A DNA stretch of 64,000 nt from Chthoniobacterales bacterium (GTDB lineage Bacteria; Verrucomicrobiota; Verrucomicrobiia; Chthoniobacterales; JACTMZ01). The notes beneath the pieces are model-generated. The model was not told the origin of the DNA and did not search any database. It saw only the letters and a list, made by a program, of their open reading frames with translations. Numbering within the stretch: the first letter of the stretch is position 1; each line of letters begins with the position of its first letter. The translations under genes and the position numbers were made by a program. This document shows, one piece after another, positions 35,491 to 44,253 of the stretch. Location of the stretch: assembly GCA_018883245.1 (NCBI GenBank), contig VEQL01000005.1, positions 1 to 64,000 on the forward strand, written 5' to 3'.

Positions 35491-35589
35491 CAAAGATTTT
35501 AAGTTTTTGAGTCTTGGGATTTAAGTGAAGGCCTGCCACCGCGGGTTGCGCGGCTCTTCAAACTTTCACCTTGAAACTTGAAACTCTCC
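35491..35589. repeat. Small inverted-repeat-like spacer element, copy 1
   Basis: An AT-richer spacer between moxR and the DUF58 gene. The left part (35491-35526) contains AAGTTTTTGAGTCTTGGG. The right part (35556-35589) contains TTCAAACTTTCACC and TTGAAACTTGAAACTCTCC. The right part, reversed, resembles the left (GAGTTTCAAGTTTCAAGG), around a GC-rich core. A spacer of the same plan and overlapping wording occurs at 60400-60490. Confidence 0.45.
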
Positions 35590-36579
35590 CTACGGCACCG
35601 GCAGCCCGGCGAAGATCTGCTCGATGATGTGCTCGCTGGTCATTTCCTCCGCCTCGGCCTCGTAGCTTACCGCGATGCGGTGGCGCAAAACGTCCGGCCC
35701 CACCGACTTGACATCCTGCGGGGTCACGTAGCCACGGCCGTTGAGGAAGGCGTGGGCCTTGGCCGCGAGCGTGAGGAAAATGGTCGCGCGCGGCGAAGCA
35801 CCGTAGCGGATCATCCCGTCGAGTTTGAGCCCGTAGGAAGCCGGCTGGCGGCTGGCCCACACGATATCGACAATGTAATCTTTGACGCGGTCATCGACAT
35901 AGATGGCGTTGACCAGCGCGCGAGAGGAAATGATATCCTCCGGACGCACGAGGGCGTTGACCTCGAGCTTGGGAGCCGAGGTGGACATCGCATCGAGAAT
36001 CGCCCGCTCTTCGGTGCGCGTCGGGTAGCCGACATTGACCTTGAACATGAAACGGTCGAGTTGCGCCTCGGGCAGTTGGTAAGTTCCTTCCTGCTCGAGC
36101 GGGTTTTGGGTGGCCAAAACAAGGAACGGATCGGGCAACTTGTAGGTCTGGTCGCTGATCGTCACCTGCCGCTCTTGCATAGCCTCGAGCAAGGCGCTCT
36201 GCACCTTGGCCGGCGCACGGTTGATTTCGTCGGCGAGGATCAGGTTCGAAAAAATCGGCCCCAGCTTGGTGGTGAATTGCCCGTCGCGGGGATTGTAAAT
36301 AAGCGTGCCGATGAGGTCGGCCGGCAAAAGATCGGGCGTGAACTGCAACCGCTGGAAACCCGTGTGCAGGCAGGAGGCCAACGTGCGGACGGTCAATGTC
36401 TTGGCCAGCCCCGGCACGCCCTCGAGCAGGACGTGGCCGTTGGTCAGCAAACCCATCACCAGGCGCTCGACGAGCAATTTCTGCCCGACGACGACTTTTC
36501 CGACTTCCGAAAACAGCGGCTGAACCCATTGGCTGCTGCGCTGCACCTGCTCGTTCAATTCATGCGTTGTTTGACTCAT
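35590..36579 (-). CDS. moxR: MoxR-family AAA+ ATPase
   Basis: 329 residues. Walker A is GVPGLAKT (residues 54-61) and Walker B lies in LILADEINRAPAK; the next motif, LLEAMQERQVTI, is MoxR-typical, as is LATQNPLEQEGTYQLPEAQL with the sensor Asn. The C-terminal lid contains GASPRATIFL. It is a cytosolic chaperone-like ATPase that remodels VWA-domain clients, here the products of the genes after it. The ATG at 36579 was chosen over one 20 codons upstream whose leader is not conserved-looking. Confidence 0.94.
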   Translation of the reverse strand: MSQTTHELNEQVQRSSQWVQPLFSEVGKVVVGQKLLVERLVMGLLTNGHVLLEGVPGLAKTLTVRTLASCLHTGFQRLQFTPDLLPADLIGTLIYNPRDGQFTTKLGPIFSNLILADEINRAPAKVQSALLEAMQERQVTISDQTYKLPDPFLVLATQNPLEQEGTYQLPEAQLDRFMFKVNVGYPTRTEERAILDAMSTSAPKLEVNALVRPEDIISSRALVNAIYVDDRVKDYIVDIVWASRQPASYGLKLDGMIRYGASPRATIFLTLAAKAHAFLNGRGYVTPQDVKSVGPDVLRHRIAVSYEAEAEEMTSEHIIEQIFAGLPVP

Positions 36580-36672
36580 AAAATCTTTTCTGCGCCACGG
36601 CGCGCGGTGGGCCCGCCTGCCGCATTCAAAAAGAGACAAGCGCGCGGGCGGAACGTTCGATCTGCGGGCGGC

Positions 36673-37023
36673 TCACGGGGTCGGCACCACGAAATAATCG
36701 TCCCCCACCTTCACGGCATCGTAGGCGCTTTTATCCACCCAAACGTTGAAAACGCGGGAACCGTCGGGCGTCTGCACTTTGAGCAGGTATTCGCCCTCAA
36801 TCCTCGTGCTCTGCAATCCGCCGCTGCCCACGGTGATCTCCTGGGCCGGCTGGGGGGTGAATTCCATGGCCACGATCTTGCCGGTGAAGGCGCCGCTGCT
36901 TTTGTTGCTGCTGTCGAGATAGAGCGTGGCCCAAACAAAGAAACCGAGGACAACCACCGCCAGAATTATTCCGCCCCAGAGAATTTTCGCGCGGTGAGGA
37001 TCGCGGTAAACTTTCGGTTTCAT
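36673..37023 (-). CDS. Single-pass membrane protein, function unknown
   Basis: 116 residues starting MKPKVYRDPHRAKILWGGII. One membrane helix (about 14-33, LWGGIILAVVVLGFFVWATL) is followed by a periplasmic beta-rich domain with GKIVAMEFTPQPAQEITV and GEYLLKVQTPDGSRVFNVWV. It lies 93 bases upstream of moxR on the same strand and might head the Bat operon. It is divergent from the acyltransferase-heptosyltransferase gene. No family recognised. Confidence 0.6.
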   Translation of the reverse strand: MKPKVYRDPHRAKILWGGIILAVVVLGFFVWATLYLDSSNKSSGAFTGKIVAMEFTPQPAQEITVGSGGLQSTRIEGEYLLKVQTPDGSRVFNVWVDKSAYDAVKVGDDYFVVPTP

Positions 37024-37126
37024 ACGGCCGAAATTGCCACGCACCGCGGCCCGCTGCACGCCCAAAGAGCGCCGATGAAAACCTTCCGCCGGCGCGCGCG
37101 GCCCGCTATTTTGGGCCGCTCTCATC

Positions 37127-39013
37127 ATGGATTACGCGGCCTACTTGCTTGTGCTGGGACTGCTCGCGGTGCTCGGACGGTTGCCATTGGAACTGGTCTT
37201 CCGAGCCGGGGCCCTGCTCGGGCTCGGGGCCTGGGCACTTCTGCCCGGCTACCGCCGGCTCGCGCGGCGCAATATGCACATCGCGTTCGGTCACACCATG
37301 ACCGAACGCGAGATCGGTGCGGCCGTGCGACGCCACTTCATGACACTCGGAGCCAATCTGCTCAGCGTGCCGCGACTCGCACGCATGCCGGTGCACGATG
37401 TGGACCGGCGCGTCGAACTCATCGGCCTGCCGGGATTGCGCGCAGCGCTCGATCGCGGGAAGGGAGTGGTGATGGCCATCAACCACATCGGGAACTGGGA
37501 GCTTTATGCGCAACTGATCAGCCATGTGAGCGACGTTCCGGTCGGAGCGGTTTTCCAATCGCAGAGGAACAAATACCTCAACAGGCTCATCGACCGCGAC
37601 CGCCGGCGACTCGGCCTGCAGACCTTCGACAGACGCAAGGGCTATCTCGGCGCCGCCGATCTCGTCGAAAGCGGCGGCATCCTCGCCATCCTCGTGGACC
37701 AGCACGCCGGCGATGCCGCGCTCTGGACGCCGCTTTTCGGACGCATGGCTTCGACTTCCACGCTGGCAGCCATCATCGCCCAGAAAACCGGCGCGCCGCT
37801 TGTCTCGGTTGCCATCCACACCACGGGAACCGCGCGCTGGCGGTGCGTCATTGAACCGCCGGTGGAGCCGGCAGGCAAAACCGTGGAGGAACTGACCGCC
37901 GGGTTGAACCGGACACTCGAGCGGCAGATCTCCGGATCCCCGCCCGACTGGTTCTGGGTCCACAACCGCTGGAAAATCCCGGGTCCGTTTCTCCTGGGAC
38001 GCGCGCGGCGCGGATTTTATCTCCCGCCGGACGAATCGATGAAGGACATCCAGCCCTTCCGTCTTCTGGTGCGCTCGAGCAACTGGCTCGGCGATGCCGT
38101 GATGAACATCCCGGCCGTCGAGGCATGCAAAAAATCCCGGCCCGACCTCCATCTCACCATATTGACGCCGGCAAAACTTGCACCCCTCTGGCGGCGGGTC
38201 GCCGGCGTTGACGATGTCATCGAAATCCGCGGGAAAGAATCCCCGCTCGCTCTCCGCAAACGCGTGCGGCGCGAGTTCGACGCCGCCATTCTTTTTCCCA
38301 ACTCGCTCCGCTCCGCTCTTGAGGCGAAAGCACTCGGCGCGCGGCGGATCGTCGGCTATCCGGGCCACTGGCGCCGCTGGCTGCTGGGGGGTGTTCCGAA
38401 ATTCACCGCGGACTCGCAAGGACACCACGCCGAGCGCTACCTGCGGCTGGTCGAGCACTTCGGCGCTCCGAAACGCGATGAGCCGGCAACGTTCGCCCCG
38501 CGCCCTGCAAGGGCGCGCCCGACCGTGCCACGGATCGGCATTTGCCCGGGCGCCGAATACGGCCCCGCCAAACGCTGGCCGGCGGAGAAATTCGCCGCAG
38601 CCATGCGATTGTTCCACGGGTCGGTGCCGGCGGAGTTTGTCATATTCGGAGTCGCCGGGGATGCGGAACCGGCGCAAACCATCGCCGGAAATGTCCCGTT
38701 TCCTGTCCGCAACCTCGTCGGCCGCACCTCGCTCGACCAACTGATGGATGAGCTTGCCGCGTGCGACGCGCTGCTGACCAACGATACGGGGACAATGCAT
38801 CTCGCGGCGTTCCTCGGTGTCCCGACGGTAGCCGTGTTCGGATCCACCGAACCGGAACTCACGTCACCGCTGGGCGATTTCCACCGGATCCTGCGGCACA
38901 AGGTCGAGTGCAGCCCGTGCTTCCTGCGCGTATGCCCGATCGACTTCCGGTGCATGACCCGCCTCGCACCCGGGGAGGCGGCAAAGTCCTTGCACGAAGT
39001 TATCGGGCTCTGA
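37127..39013 (+). CDS. Fused lipid A acyltransferase (LpxL-like) and heptosyltransferase (WaaF-like)
   Basis: 628 residues. Domain 1 (about 1-285) is an LpxL/HtrB-type acyltransferase: an N-terminal hydrophobic helix, the catalytic HX4(D/E) motif His120-IGNW-Glu125, GILAILVDQHAG, and the closing DWFWVHNRWK. Domain 2 (about 311-625) is a glycosyltransferase family 9 heptosyltransferase: LLVRSSNWLGDAVMNIPAVE, GICPGAEYGPAKRWPAEKFA, LLTNDTGTMHLAAFLGVP and FGSTEP. Domain 1 would add a secondary acyl chain to lipid A and domain 2 an inner-core heptose. The join (about 285-310) is short and has no stop or frameshift. An internal ATG at residue 305 (38039) could also start domain 2 alone, but no ribosome-binding site is evident. 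Confidence 0.88.
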   Translation: MDYAAYLLVLGLLAVLGRLPLELVFRAGALLGLGAWALLPGYRRLARRNMHIAFGHTMTEREIGAAVRRHFMTLGANLLSVPRLARMPVHDVDRRVELIGLPGLRAALDRGKGVVMAINHIGNWELYAQLISHVSDVPVGAVFQSQRNKYLNRLIDRDRRRLGLQTFDRRKGYLGAADLVESGGILAILVDQHAGDAALWTPLFGRMASTSTLAAIIAQKTGAPLVSVAIHTTGTARWRCVIEPPVEPAGKTVEELTAGLNRTLERQISGSPPDWFWVHNRWKIPGPFLLGRARRGFYLPPDESMKDIQPFRLLVRSSNWLGDAVMNIPAVEACKKSRPDLHLTILTPAKLAPLWRRVAGVDDVIEIRGKESPLALRKRVRREFDAAILFPNSLRSALEAKALGARRIVGYPGHWRRWLLGGVPKFTADSQGHHAERYLRLVEHFGAPKRDEPATFAPRPARARPTVPRIGICPGAEYGPAKRWPAEKFAAAMRLFHGSVPAEFVIFGVAGDAEPAQTIAGNVPFPVRNLVGRTSLDQLMDELAACDALLTNDTGTMHLAAFLGVPTVAVFGSTEPELTSPLGDFHRILRHKVECSPCFLRVCPIDFRCMTRLAPGEAAKSLHEVIGL

Positions 39014-39018
39014 CGGCC

Positions 39019-40434
39019 TCAGGGCTTGAGATTGGCGTAGGTTTTCTGCCCGTCGCGCTCGATCAGAAGAGTCGTCGATTCTCCCGGCGCCAATTTCGCC
39101 ATCGCCGTGGCGAAGCCATCGGTTCCGGCAATAATATCATCACCGACCGCGGTGATCACATCGCGACGGCGCAACCCAGCCACACCGGCGGCGCTGTCGG
39201 GCTCAACATGCGTGACAATCACCCCGCCGGCCTCCAGACCCATTTTTTTTGCCATCTCGGGGTCAAGATTCTGCAACTGAAGCCCGAGCGATTCGAATTC
39301 CACGCCCTCGCCCGGCCCGGGCGGCCCGTCGTTCGGCCCGCCGCGCGCTTCCACGGGCGACTGAGGCAACTCGGCCGTTGTGACTTCCATCTCGCGGAAC
39401 GCCCCGCCGTCCGCACCTCGGCGCCAGACATTGAGCCGCACGGCCTGCCCGACTTTTTTGCGCAAGATCGCCTGCTGCAGCTGGCGTGCCGTTTCCACCG
39501 GTTCGCCATCCACCGCAACAATGACGTCGGCCGGACGCACCTCGCTGTGCGAAGCCGGCGCGTCCGGCTCGAGACTGCGCACCAGCACACCCCGCTCGCG
39601 ACCGATCATCTTCTGCAACGCCGGATCATCGGACAAAGTCTCGATCCGGATGCCAAGCCACGGGCGCACCACGCGTCCGCTGGCGATGAGTTCGTCGCTC
39701 ACCGCTTTGGCGATCTTCGAGGGAATGGCAAAGCTCAGGCCGCGATTGAGACCGTTGATCAGCGTGTTCACGCCGACCACATGCCCGTCGAGATCGCAAA
39801 GCGGACCCCCGCTGTTGCCCGGGTTGATGGATGCATCGGTCTGGATGTAGTCCTCGTAAACTGTGCTCGTGAGGTTGCTGCGCCCTTTGGCGCTGACGAT
39901 CCCCGCCGTCAGCGTGTAATCCAACTCGAAGGGCGCCCCGATCCCGCAGACAAATTCGCCCACGCGCAACGAGTCGCTATCGCCCCATGTGATCGCGGAC
40001 AAGCCCTTCGCGTCGGCTTTGAGGACGGCAATGTCGGTCTTGTCGTCGATTCCCACGACGCGCAGCGGCATGCGCGTGCCGTCCTTTTGCCGGGCCACGA
40101 CGCCGCGGTCGGGGTCCGCGCCCTCGATGACATGCGCGTTGGTGATGATATATCCGTCGGGGCGGATTATGAATCCCGAGCCCTCGCTTTCCTCGACACG
40201 CGGGCGCGCGCCGGGCAGACGGCGGTCGCGCAGCAGGAACTCCCACGCGAAAGTTCCCTCGTCCATCTCCGCTTCTTGCTTCGCCACTTCAAGGACCACC
40301 ACACTCGGCGCGACTTTTTCATAGACGTCGGCAAAAGCGTTGCCCAGAGCACGCACCGGAAGCTTGGAATTTTGCGCCGACGCGGGACCGCAGCAGCCCC
40401 AAACGGCGAAAAGCAGAATCAACGCGCTTCTCAT
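39019..40434 (-). CDS. HtrA/Deg-type periplasmic serine protease with two PDZ domains
   Basis: 471 residues. A signal peptide (about 1-20, CCGPASA) precedes a trypsin-like domain with the triad His101 (ITNAHV), Asp134 (DDKTDIAVL) and Ser208 (NPGNSGGPL). PDZ1 starts near residue 255 (RPWLGIRIETLSDD). PDZ2 starts near 385 (FESLGLQLQNLDPEMAKKMG). It degrades or refolds damaged envelope proteins. The frame continues far upstream, antisense to ppk1, but the ATG at 40434 begins the signal peptide. It is convergent with the acyltransferase-heptosyltransferase gene, 5 bases away, and divergent from ppk1. Confidence 0.93.
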   Translation of the reverse strand: MRSALILLFAVWGCCGPASAQNSKLPVRALGNAFADVYEKVAPSVVVLEVAKQEAEMDEGTFAWEFLLRDRRLPGARPRVEESEGSGFIIRPDGYIITNAHVIEGADPDRGVVARQKDGTRMPLRVVGIDDKTDIAVLKADAKGLSAITWGDSDSLRVGEFVCGIGAPFELDYTLTAGIVSAKGRSNLTSTVYEDYIQTDASINPGNSGGPLCDLDGHVVGVNTLINGLNRGLSFAIPSKIAKAVSDELIASGRVVRPWLGIRIETLSDDPALQKMIGRERGVLVRSLEPDAPASHSEVRPADVIVAVDGEPVETARQLQQAILRKKVGQAVRLNVWRRGADGGAFREMEVTTAELPQSPVEARGGPNDGPPGPGEGVEFESLGLQLQNLDPEMAKKMGLEAGGVIVTHVEPDSAAGVAGLRRRDVITAVGDDIIAGTDGFATAMAKLAPGESTTLLIERDGQKTYANLKP

Positions 40435-40533
40435 GCGTCGGAATCTACCACAAGCGGGCGCAGGGGGCCACACGCTCCCGCGCCTTTCGCTTGCGCTGCG
40501 CGTCCCGCGGGACGAATCTATGAAGTCAGCCTT

Positions 40534-42609
40534 ATGGATCTTTCGGATCCCAAGTTTTACATCAACCGCGAGCTGAGCTGGCTCGAGTTCAACCAGAGGG
40601 TGCTGGACCAGGCCACGGACCCTGCTGTCCCCCTGCTCGAGCGGCTGAAATTCCTGTGCATCGTCTCGTCCAATCTCGACGAATTTTTCGAGGTGCGTGT
40701 GGCCGGTCTCAAGCAGGTGCTGCAGGCCGGTTCCATGTCCACCGGGCCCGACGGCCTCACGGCCGCGCAGCAGCTCGACGCCATCAGCGACCGCGTGCGC
40801 AGGATGGTGCGCGACCAATACGCTTGCTGGCGCCAGGAAATCCAGCCGGGCCTCGCACAGAACGGCGTGCGCTTCCACCGCTATCCCGACGTCGGCAAGG
40901 AAGCCCGCAAGCATTTCACCGAGTATTTCGAACGCGAGATTTTTCCCGTCCTCACACCTCTCGCCATCGATCCCGCCCACCCCTTTCCCCAGCTGCTCAA
41001 CAAGAGCCTCAACCTCATCGTCGAACTCGAAGGGGACGACCTTGACGCTGACCTCGCCGTCGTGCAGATCCCCCGCATCCTGCCGCGCGTCCTGCCGTTC
41101 CCGAAAAAAAAGGGCGCGCAAGGGGACGATTTCATCTTCCTCGGCAATCTCATCCAAGCCCACGTCGGGCGCCTCTTTCACGGGGTCAAGGTCCGCGGCG
41201 CACACATGTTCCGCATCACGCGCAACAGCAACCTCTACGTGGACGAGGAGGAAGCGCGCAATCTCCTGCGCGCCATCGAGGATGAACTTCGCAAGCTCAA
41301 CCGCGGCAACGCCGTCCGCCTGGAGGTGCAGGGCTGCCCGAAAGACCTGACCAAGCGCCTCTGCGGCATCTTCAATCTCGAGGAGGACGACGTTTACCGC
41401 GCGGAGTGGCCGCTCAACATGGTGCGGCTCATGCCGATCGCGACGGAACTCGACCGGCCCGAGCTGAAATACAAGCGCTTCACGCCGGTCACGGTGGTCG
41501 GTCTCGGCGAGGAGCGGGACATCTTTTTCCACATCCGGCGCGGCGATATTCTCCTGCATCATCCTTATGACAGCTTCCAGACGGTGCTCGATTTCATCGG
41601 GCAGGCCGCGGAAGACCCGCAGACACTCGCCATCAAGCAGACGCTCTACCGCACGAGTTCGGATTCCCCGATCATTCCGCTCCTCATCCAGGCTTCCCGT
41701 CAAGGCAAGCAGGTCGTGGTGGTCATCGAACTCAAAGCGCGCTTCGACGAGGCGGCCAACATCAAATGGGCGCGTCAGCTCCGCGAGGCGGGCGTGGACG
41801 TGGTCTACGGCGTGGCCGGCCTCAAGACCCACGCGAAAATGGCCATGATCGTGCGCAAGGAATACGACGGCATCCGGCGCTACGTGCATCTTGGCACCGG
41901 CAACTACCACCCCTCGACGGCGCGCCTCTACACCGACCTGAGTTATTTCACGGCACGGCCCGACATCACGGAGGATGTGGCCAATCTTTTCAACACCGTA
42001 ACCGGCGTCTCGCAGTTGCCGCCGCCGAACAAACTCCTCGTCGCACCGTGGCATCTCCACAAGCGCGTGCTCGCGCTGATCGAGGCCGAGACCGAAAACG
42101 CCAAGGCGGGGCGCCCGTCCGGCATCTTCGCGAAAATGAACTCGCTCGTGCAGGAGGAAGTCATCGAGGCGCTCTACCGCGCATCCTGCGCCGGAGTGAA
42201 GGTCCGCCTGCTGGTGCGCGGGATCTGCGCGTTGCGCCCCGGCATCGCGGGGGTGAGCGAGAACATCGAGGTGCGCAGCATTGTGGGGCGATTTCTCGAG
42301 CACAGCCGCGTTTACCGATTCGAGAACGGCGGGGATCCCCTTTTTTTCCTGGGCAGCGCCGACTGGATGGAGCGCAATTTTTTCCACCGCGTCGAAGCCG
42401 TCTTTCCGGTCGAGAGCGACGGCATGAAAGAGCATGTGCAGGAAATCATCGACTGCTTCTGGCGCGACAACGTGAAGGCCGAAATTCTCCAACCCGACGG
42501 CGACTACCTTCCGGCACCGGGCGGCGAAACGCCTTGGGACGCGCAGGAGGAATTTCTCGCGGAAGCCGCGCAGCGCCGCAAACGCCGCGCCGCGGCCGAA
42601 CAAGGATGA
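40534..42609 (+). CDS. ppk1: Polyphosphate kinase 1
   Basis: 691 residues, standard for PPK1. The N domain opens [37 protein letters not shown] follows. The two catalytic regions are [16 protein letters not shown] and [20 protein letters not shown], with the phospho-accepting His in the phospholipase D-like fold. [19 protein letters not shown] is also typical. It makes polyphosphate from ATP. The stop overlaps the msrB start (ATGA). Confidence 0.97.
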   Translation: MDLSDPKFYINRELSWLEFNQRVLDQATDPAVPLLERLKFLCIVSSNLDEFFEVRVAGLKQVLQAGSMSTGPDGLTAAQQLDAISDRVRRMVRDQYACWRQEIQPGLAQNGVRFHRYPDVGKEARKHFTEYFEREIFPVLTPLAIDPAHPFPQLLNKSLNLIVELEGDDLDADLAVVQIPRILPRVLPFPKKKGAQGDDFIFLGNLIQAHVGRLFHGVKVRGAHMFRITRNSNLYVDEEEARNLLRAIEDELRKLNRGNAVRLEVQGCPKDLTKRLCGIFNLEEDDVYRAEWPLNMVRLMPIATELDRPELKYKRFTPVTVVGLGEERDIFFHIRRGDILLHHPYDSFQTVLDFIGQAAEDPQTLAIKQTLYRTSSDSPIIPLLIQASRQGKQVVVVIELKARFDEAANIKWARQLREAGVDVVYGVAGLKTHAKMAMIVRKEYDGIRRYVHLGTGNYHPSTARLYTDLSYFTARPDITEDVANLFNTVTGVSQLPPPNKLLVAPWHLHKRVLALIEAETENAKAGRPSGIFAKMNSLVQEEVIEALYRASCAGVKVRLLVRGICALRPGIAGVSENIEVRSIVGRFLEHSRVYRFENGGDPLFFLGSADWMERNFFHRVEAVFPVESDGMKEHVQEIIDCFWRDNVKAEILQPDGDYLPAPGGETPWDAQEEFLAEAAQRRKRRAAAEQG

Positions 42610-43148
42610 TCAAGCCCCCCGCCACGGCATATCTCGCCATCGGCCTCGCGCTTTGCACGCCGGCCATCGCCGCGGACACGCGGCCGCAAACGGTGAATGT
42701 CTGCTTGCTCGGTGCAAAAGGTGAAACATTGCCCGCACAAACTATGGAAAAAGTGACCAAAACCGACGATGAGTGGCGCGCCCAGTTGGGTGACGGCGAA
42801 GTTTACCGCGTGACACGCGGAAAGGACACCGAGCGTCCTTTCTGCGGCGCGTTTCACGACCACAAGGAGCCGGGCGTTTATCGTTGCGTCTGCTGCGATC
42901 TGCCGCTCTTCCGTTCGGACGCCAAGTTCGATTCGGGCACCGGGTGGCCCAGCTTTTTCCGTGCCGTTGCACGAGAAAACGTCGTCACCGCGGTCGATCG
43001 CAGCCACGGCATGGTGCGCGACGAGATCCTTTGCGCCCGCTGCGATGCGCACCTCGGCCATGTTTTCCCCGACGGGCCGCCGCCGACCGGGCTTCGCTAC
43101 TGCGTCAACTCGGTCTCGCTCGAGTTCGTCCCCTCCGCGAAAAAATGA
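42606..43148 (+). CDS. msrB: Exported methionine-R-sulfoxide reductase MsrB
   Basis: 180 residues. A Sec signal ([20 protein letters not shown], ending AIAAD) precedes the MsrB fold. Zinc ligands are in [11 protein letters not shown] and [27 protein letters not shown] is conserved; the catalytic Cys is in [11 protein letters not shown]. It reduces methionine-R-sulfoxide, and the signal peptide places it in the periplasm. It is coupled to ppk1 upstream and msrA downstream by ATGA overlaps. Confidence 0.93.
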   Translation: MIKPPATAYLAIGLALCTPAIAADTRPQTVNVCLLGAKGETLPAQTMEKVTKTDDEWRAQLGDGEVYRVTRGKDTERPFCGAFHDHKEPGVYRCVCCDLPLFRSDAKFDSGTGWPSFFRAVARENVVTAVDRSHGMVRDEILCARCDAHLGHVFPDGPPPTGLRYCVNSVSLEFVPSAKK

Positions 43149-43723
43149 GAGCGGCCGCGTTCGTCCTGGCGCTTGCAACCGCGGCCACCCACGCCGACAA
43201 CCAGACTGTGAAAACCGAAAAAGCCACACTCGGGGGAGGATGCTTCTGGTGCGTCGAAGCCGTTTACGAACGCATGCCCGGGATCCTCTCCGTCACCTCG
43301 GGCTACGCCGGAGGAAACACCGCAAACCCGACCTACGACGAAGTCTGTTCCGGAAAAACCGGACACGCAGAAGTCGTGCAGGTCGAATACGACCCGGAAA
43401 AAATTTCCTACGAAAAGATCATCGATCTTTTCTGGGATGCCCACGACCCGACCACACTCAACCGCCAAGGCGCCGATGTCGGGACACAATACCGCTCCAT
43501 CATACTGACCACGGACGAAGACCAAGCGCGCATGGCAGTGGAATCCAAAGCGCGGGCTCAGGGAAAATTCAAATCACCCATCGTCACGGAGATCGTCCCG
43601 CTGGAAACATTTTATCCCGCCGAGGGATACCATCAGGATTTTTACCGCAACAATCCGATGCACCCCTACAACAGGGCGGTCATCACCCCGAAGCTGCAGA
43701 AGCTCGACGCGAAAAAGGACTGA
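43145..43723 (+). CDS. msrA: Exported methionine-S-sulfoxide reductase MsrA
   Basis: 192 residues. The signal peptide is [18 protein letters not shown]. The catalytic motif [15 protein letters not shown] is intact. [29 protein letters not shown] and [10 protein letters not shown] follow, and [11 protein letters not shown] is near the end. It reduces methionine-S-sulfoxide, complementing MsrB. Both are separate exported proteins rather than the MsrAB fusion of some bacteria. The start overlaps the msrB stop. Confidence 0.95.
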   Translation: MRAAAFVLALATAATHADNQTVKTEKATLGGGCFWCVEAVYERMPGILSVTSGYAGGNTANPTYDEVCSGKTGHAEVVQVEYDPEKISYEKIIDLFWDAHDPTTLNRQGADVGTQYRSIILTTDEDQARMAVESKARAQGKFKSPIVTEIVPLETFYPAEGYHQDFYRNNPMHPYNRAVITPKLQKLDAKKD

Positions 43724-43729
43724 GGCCCT

Positions 43730-44236
43730 TTACCGCCGCGGGGCAAGTTCGGAGCCGGATGACCCCGTGAGCGGGGCTGTTGACCAGCTTTGCGGGAAGT
43801 AAAACTCGAACGGACTGTCGTCCATGTAGTAGGGATCGCGCCAGTAAGGGCTGTTGAGGAACGCCTGTGTCGTGGGGTTGTCGAATCCCTGCGTCACGGG
43901 TTTGGTCGGCGGCGTCTCGAGGAATTTCACCAGCACCGGACCGGCACCGGCCGAAGCCAGACGGTTGATCTGCGACTGGCTGAAAACATACGGGGCGCGC
44001 GTGGCCTTGAGGTAATCGGTGATCTTGTCCCCGGGAATGCCTTTCTGCACCAAGTCGTAGATGTCGTCATAGGTGAGCACGCGGCCATGGCTGACGCGCG
44101 TGTAGGTGCCCGGGTCCACCCCGCGCTGCTGGAGCACCGCGAGATAGGGTGAAGTAACGCGGGTCCCTTGGGTGGCGCAGCCGGCCAGGACTGCCGTGGT
44201 GGCGGCAAAAACAATGGCGATTGTGGGATTTTTCAT
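43730..44236 (-). CDS. Hypothetical lipoprotein
   Basis: 168 residues. A lipoprotein signal (IVFAATTAVLAGC, lipobox LAGC) is followed by a helical region with LAVLQQRGVDPGTYTRVSHG, DDIYDLVQKGIPGDKITDYL and SQSQINRLASAGAGPVLVKF, resembling small proteins with a repeated helical "LVKKGIPDxxI" pattern. The tail is aromatic (WRDPYYMDDSPFEFYFPQSW). The in-frame extension upstream was rejected because it overlaps the transaldolase gene. Function unknown. Confidence 0.65.
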   Translation of the reverse strand: MKNPTIAIVFAATTAVLAGCATQGTRVTSPYLAVLQQRGVDPGTYTRVSHGRVLTYDDIYDLVQKGIPGDKITDYLKATRAPYVFSQSQINRLASAGAGPVLVKFLETPPTKPVTQGFDNPTTQAFLNSPYWRDPYYMDDSPFEFYFPQSWSTAPLTGSSGSELAPRR

Positions 44237-44253
44237 GGGATACGAGCTGGGGT

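Noticed and set aside
38761-40533. Plus-strand frame extending ppk1 about 590 codons upstream
   Set aside because: It crosses the end of the acyltransferase-heptosyltransferase gene and lies antisense to the protease gene. PPK1 starts normally at [16 protein letters not shown].
40435-42603. Very long minus-strand open frame antisense to ppk1, continuous with the HtrA-type protease gene
   Set aside because: The protease has a proper signal peptide starting at 40434. The extension lies opposite a complete, well-conserved PPK1 and is an effect of high GC codon bias.
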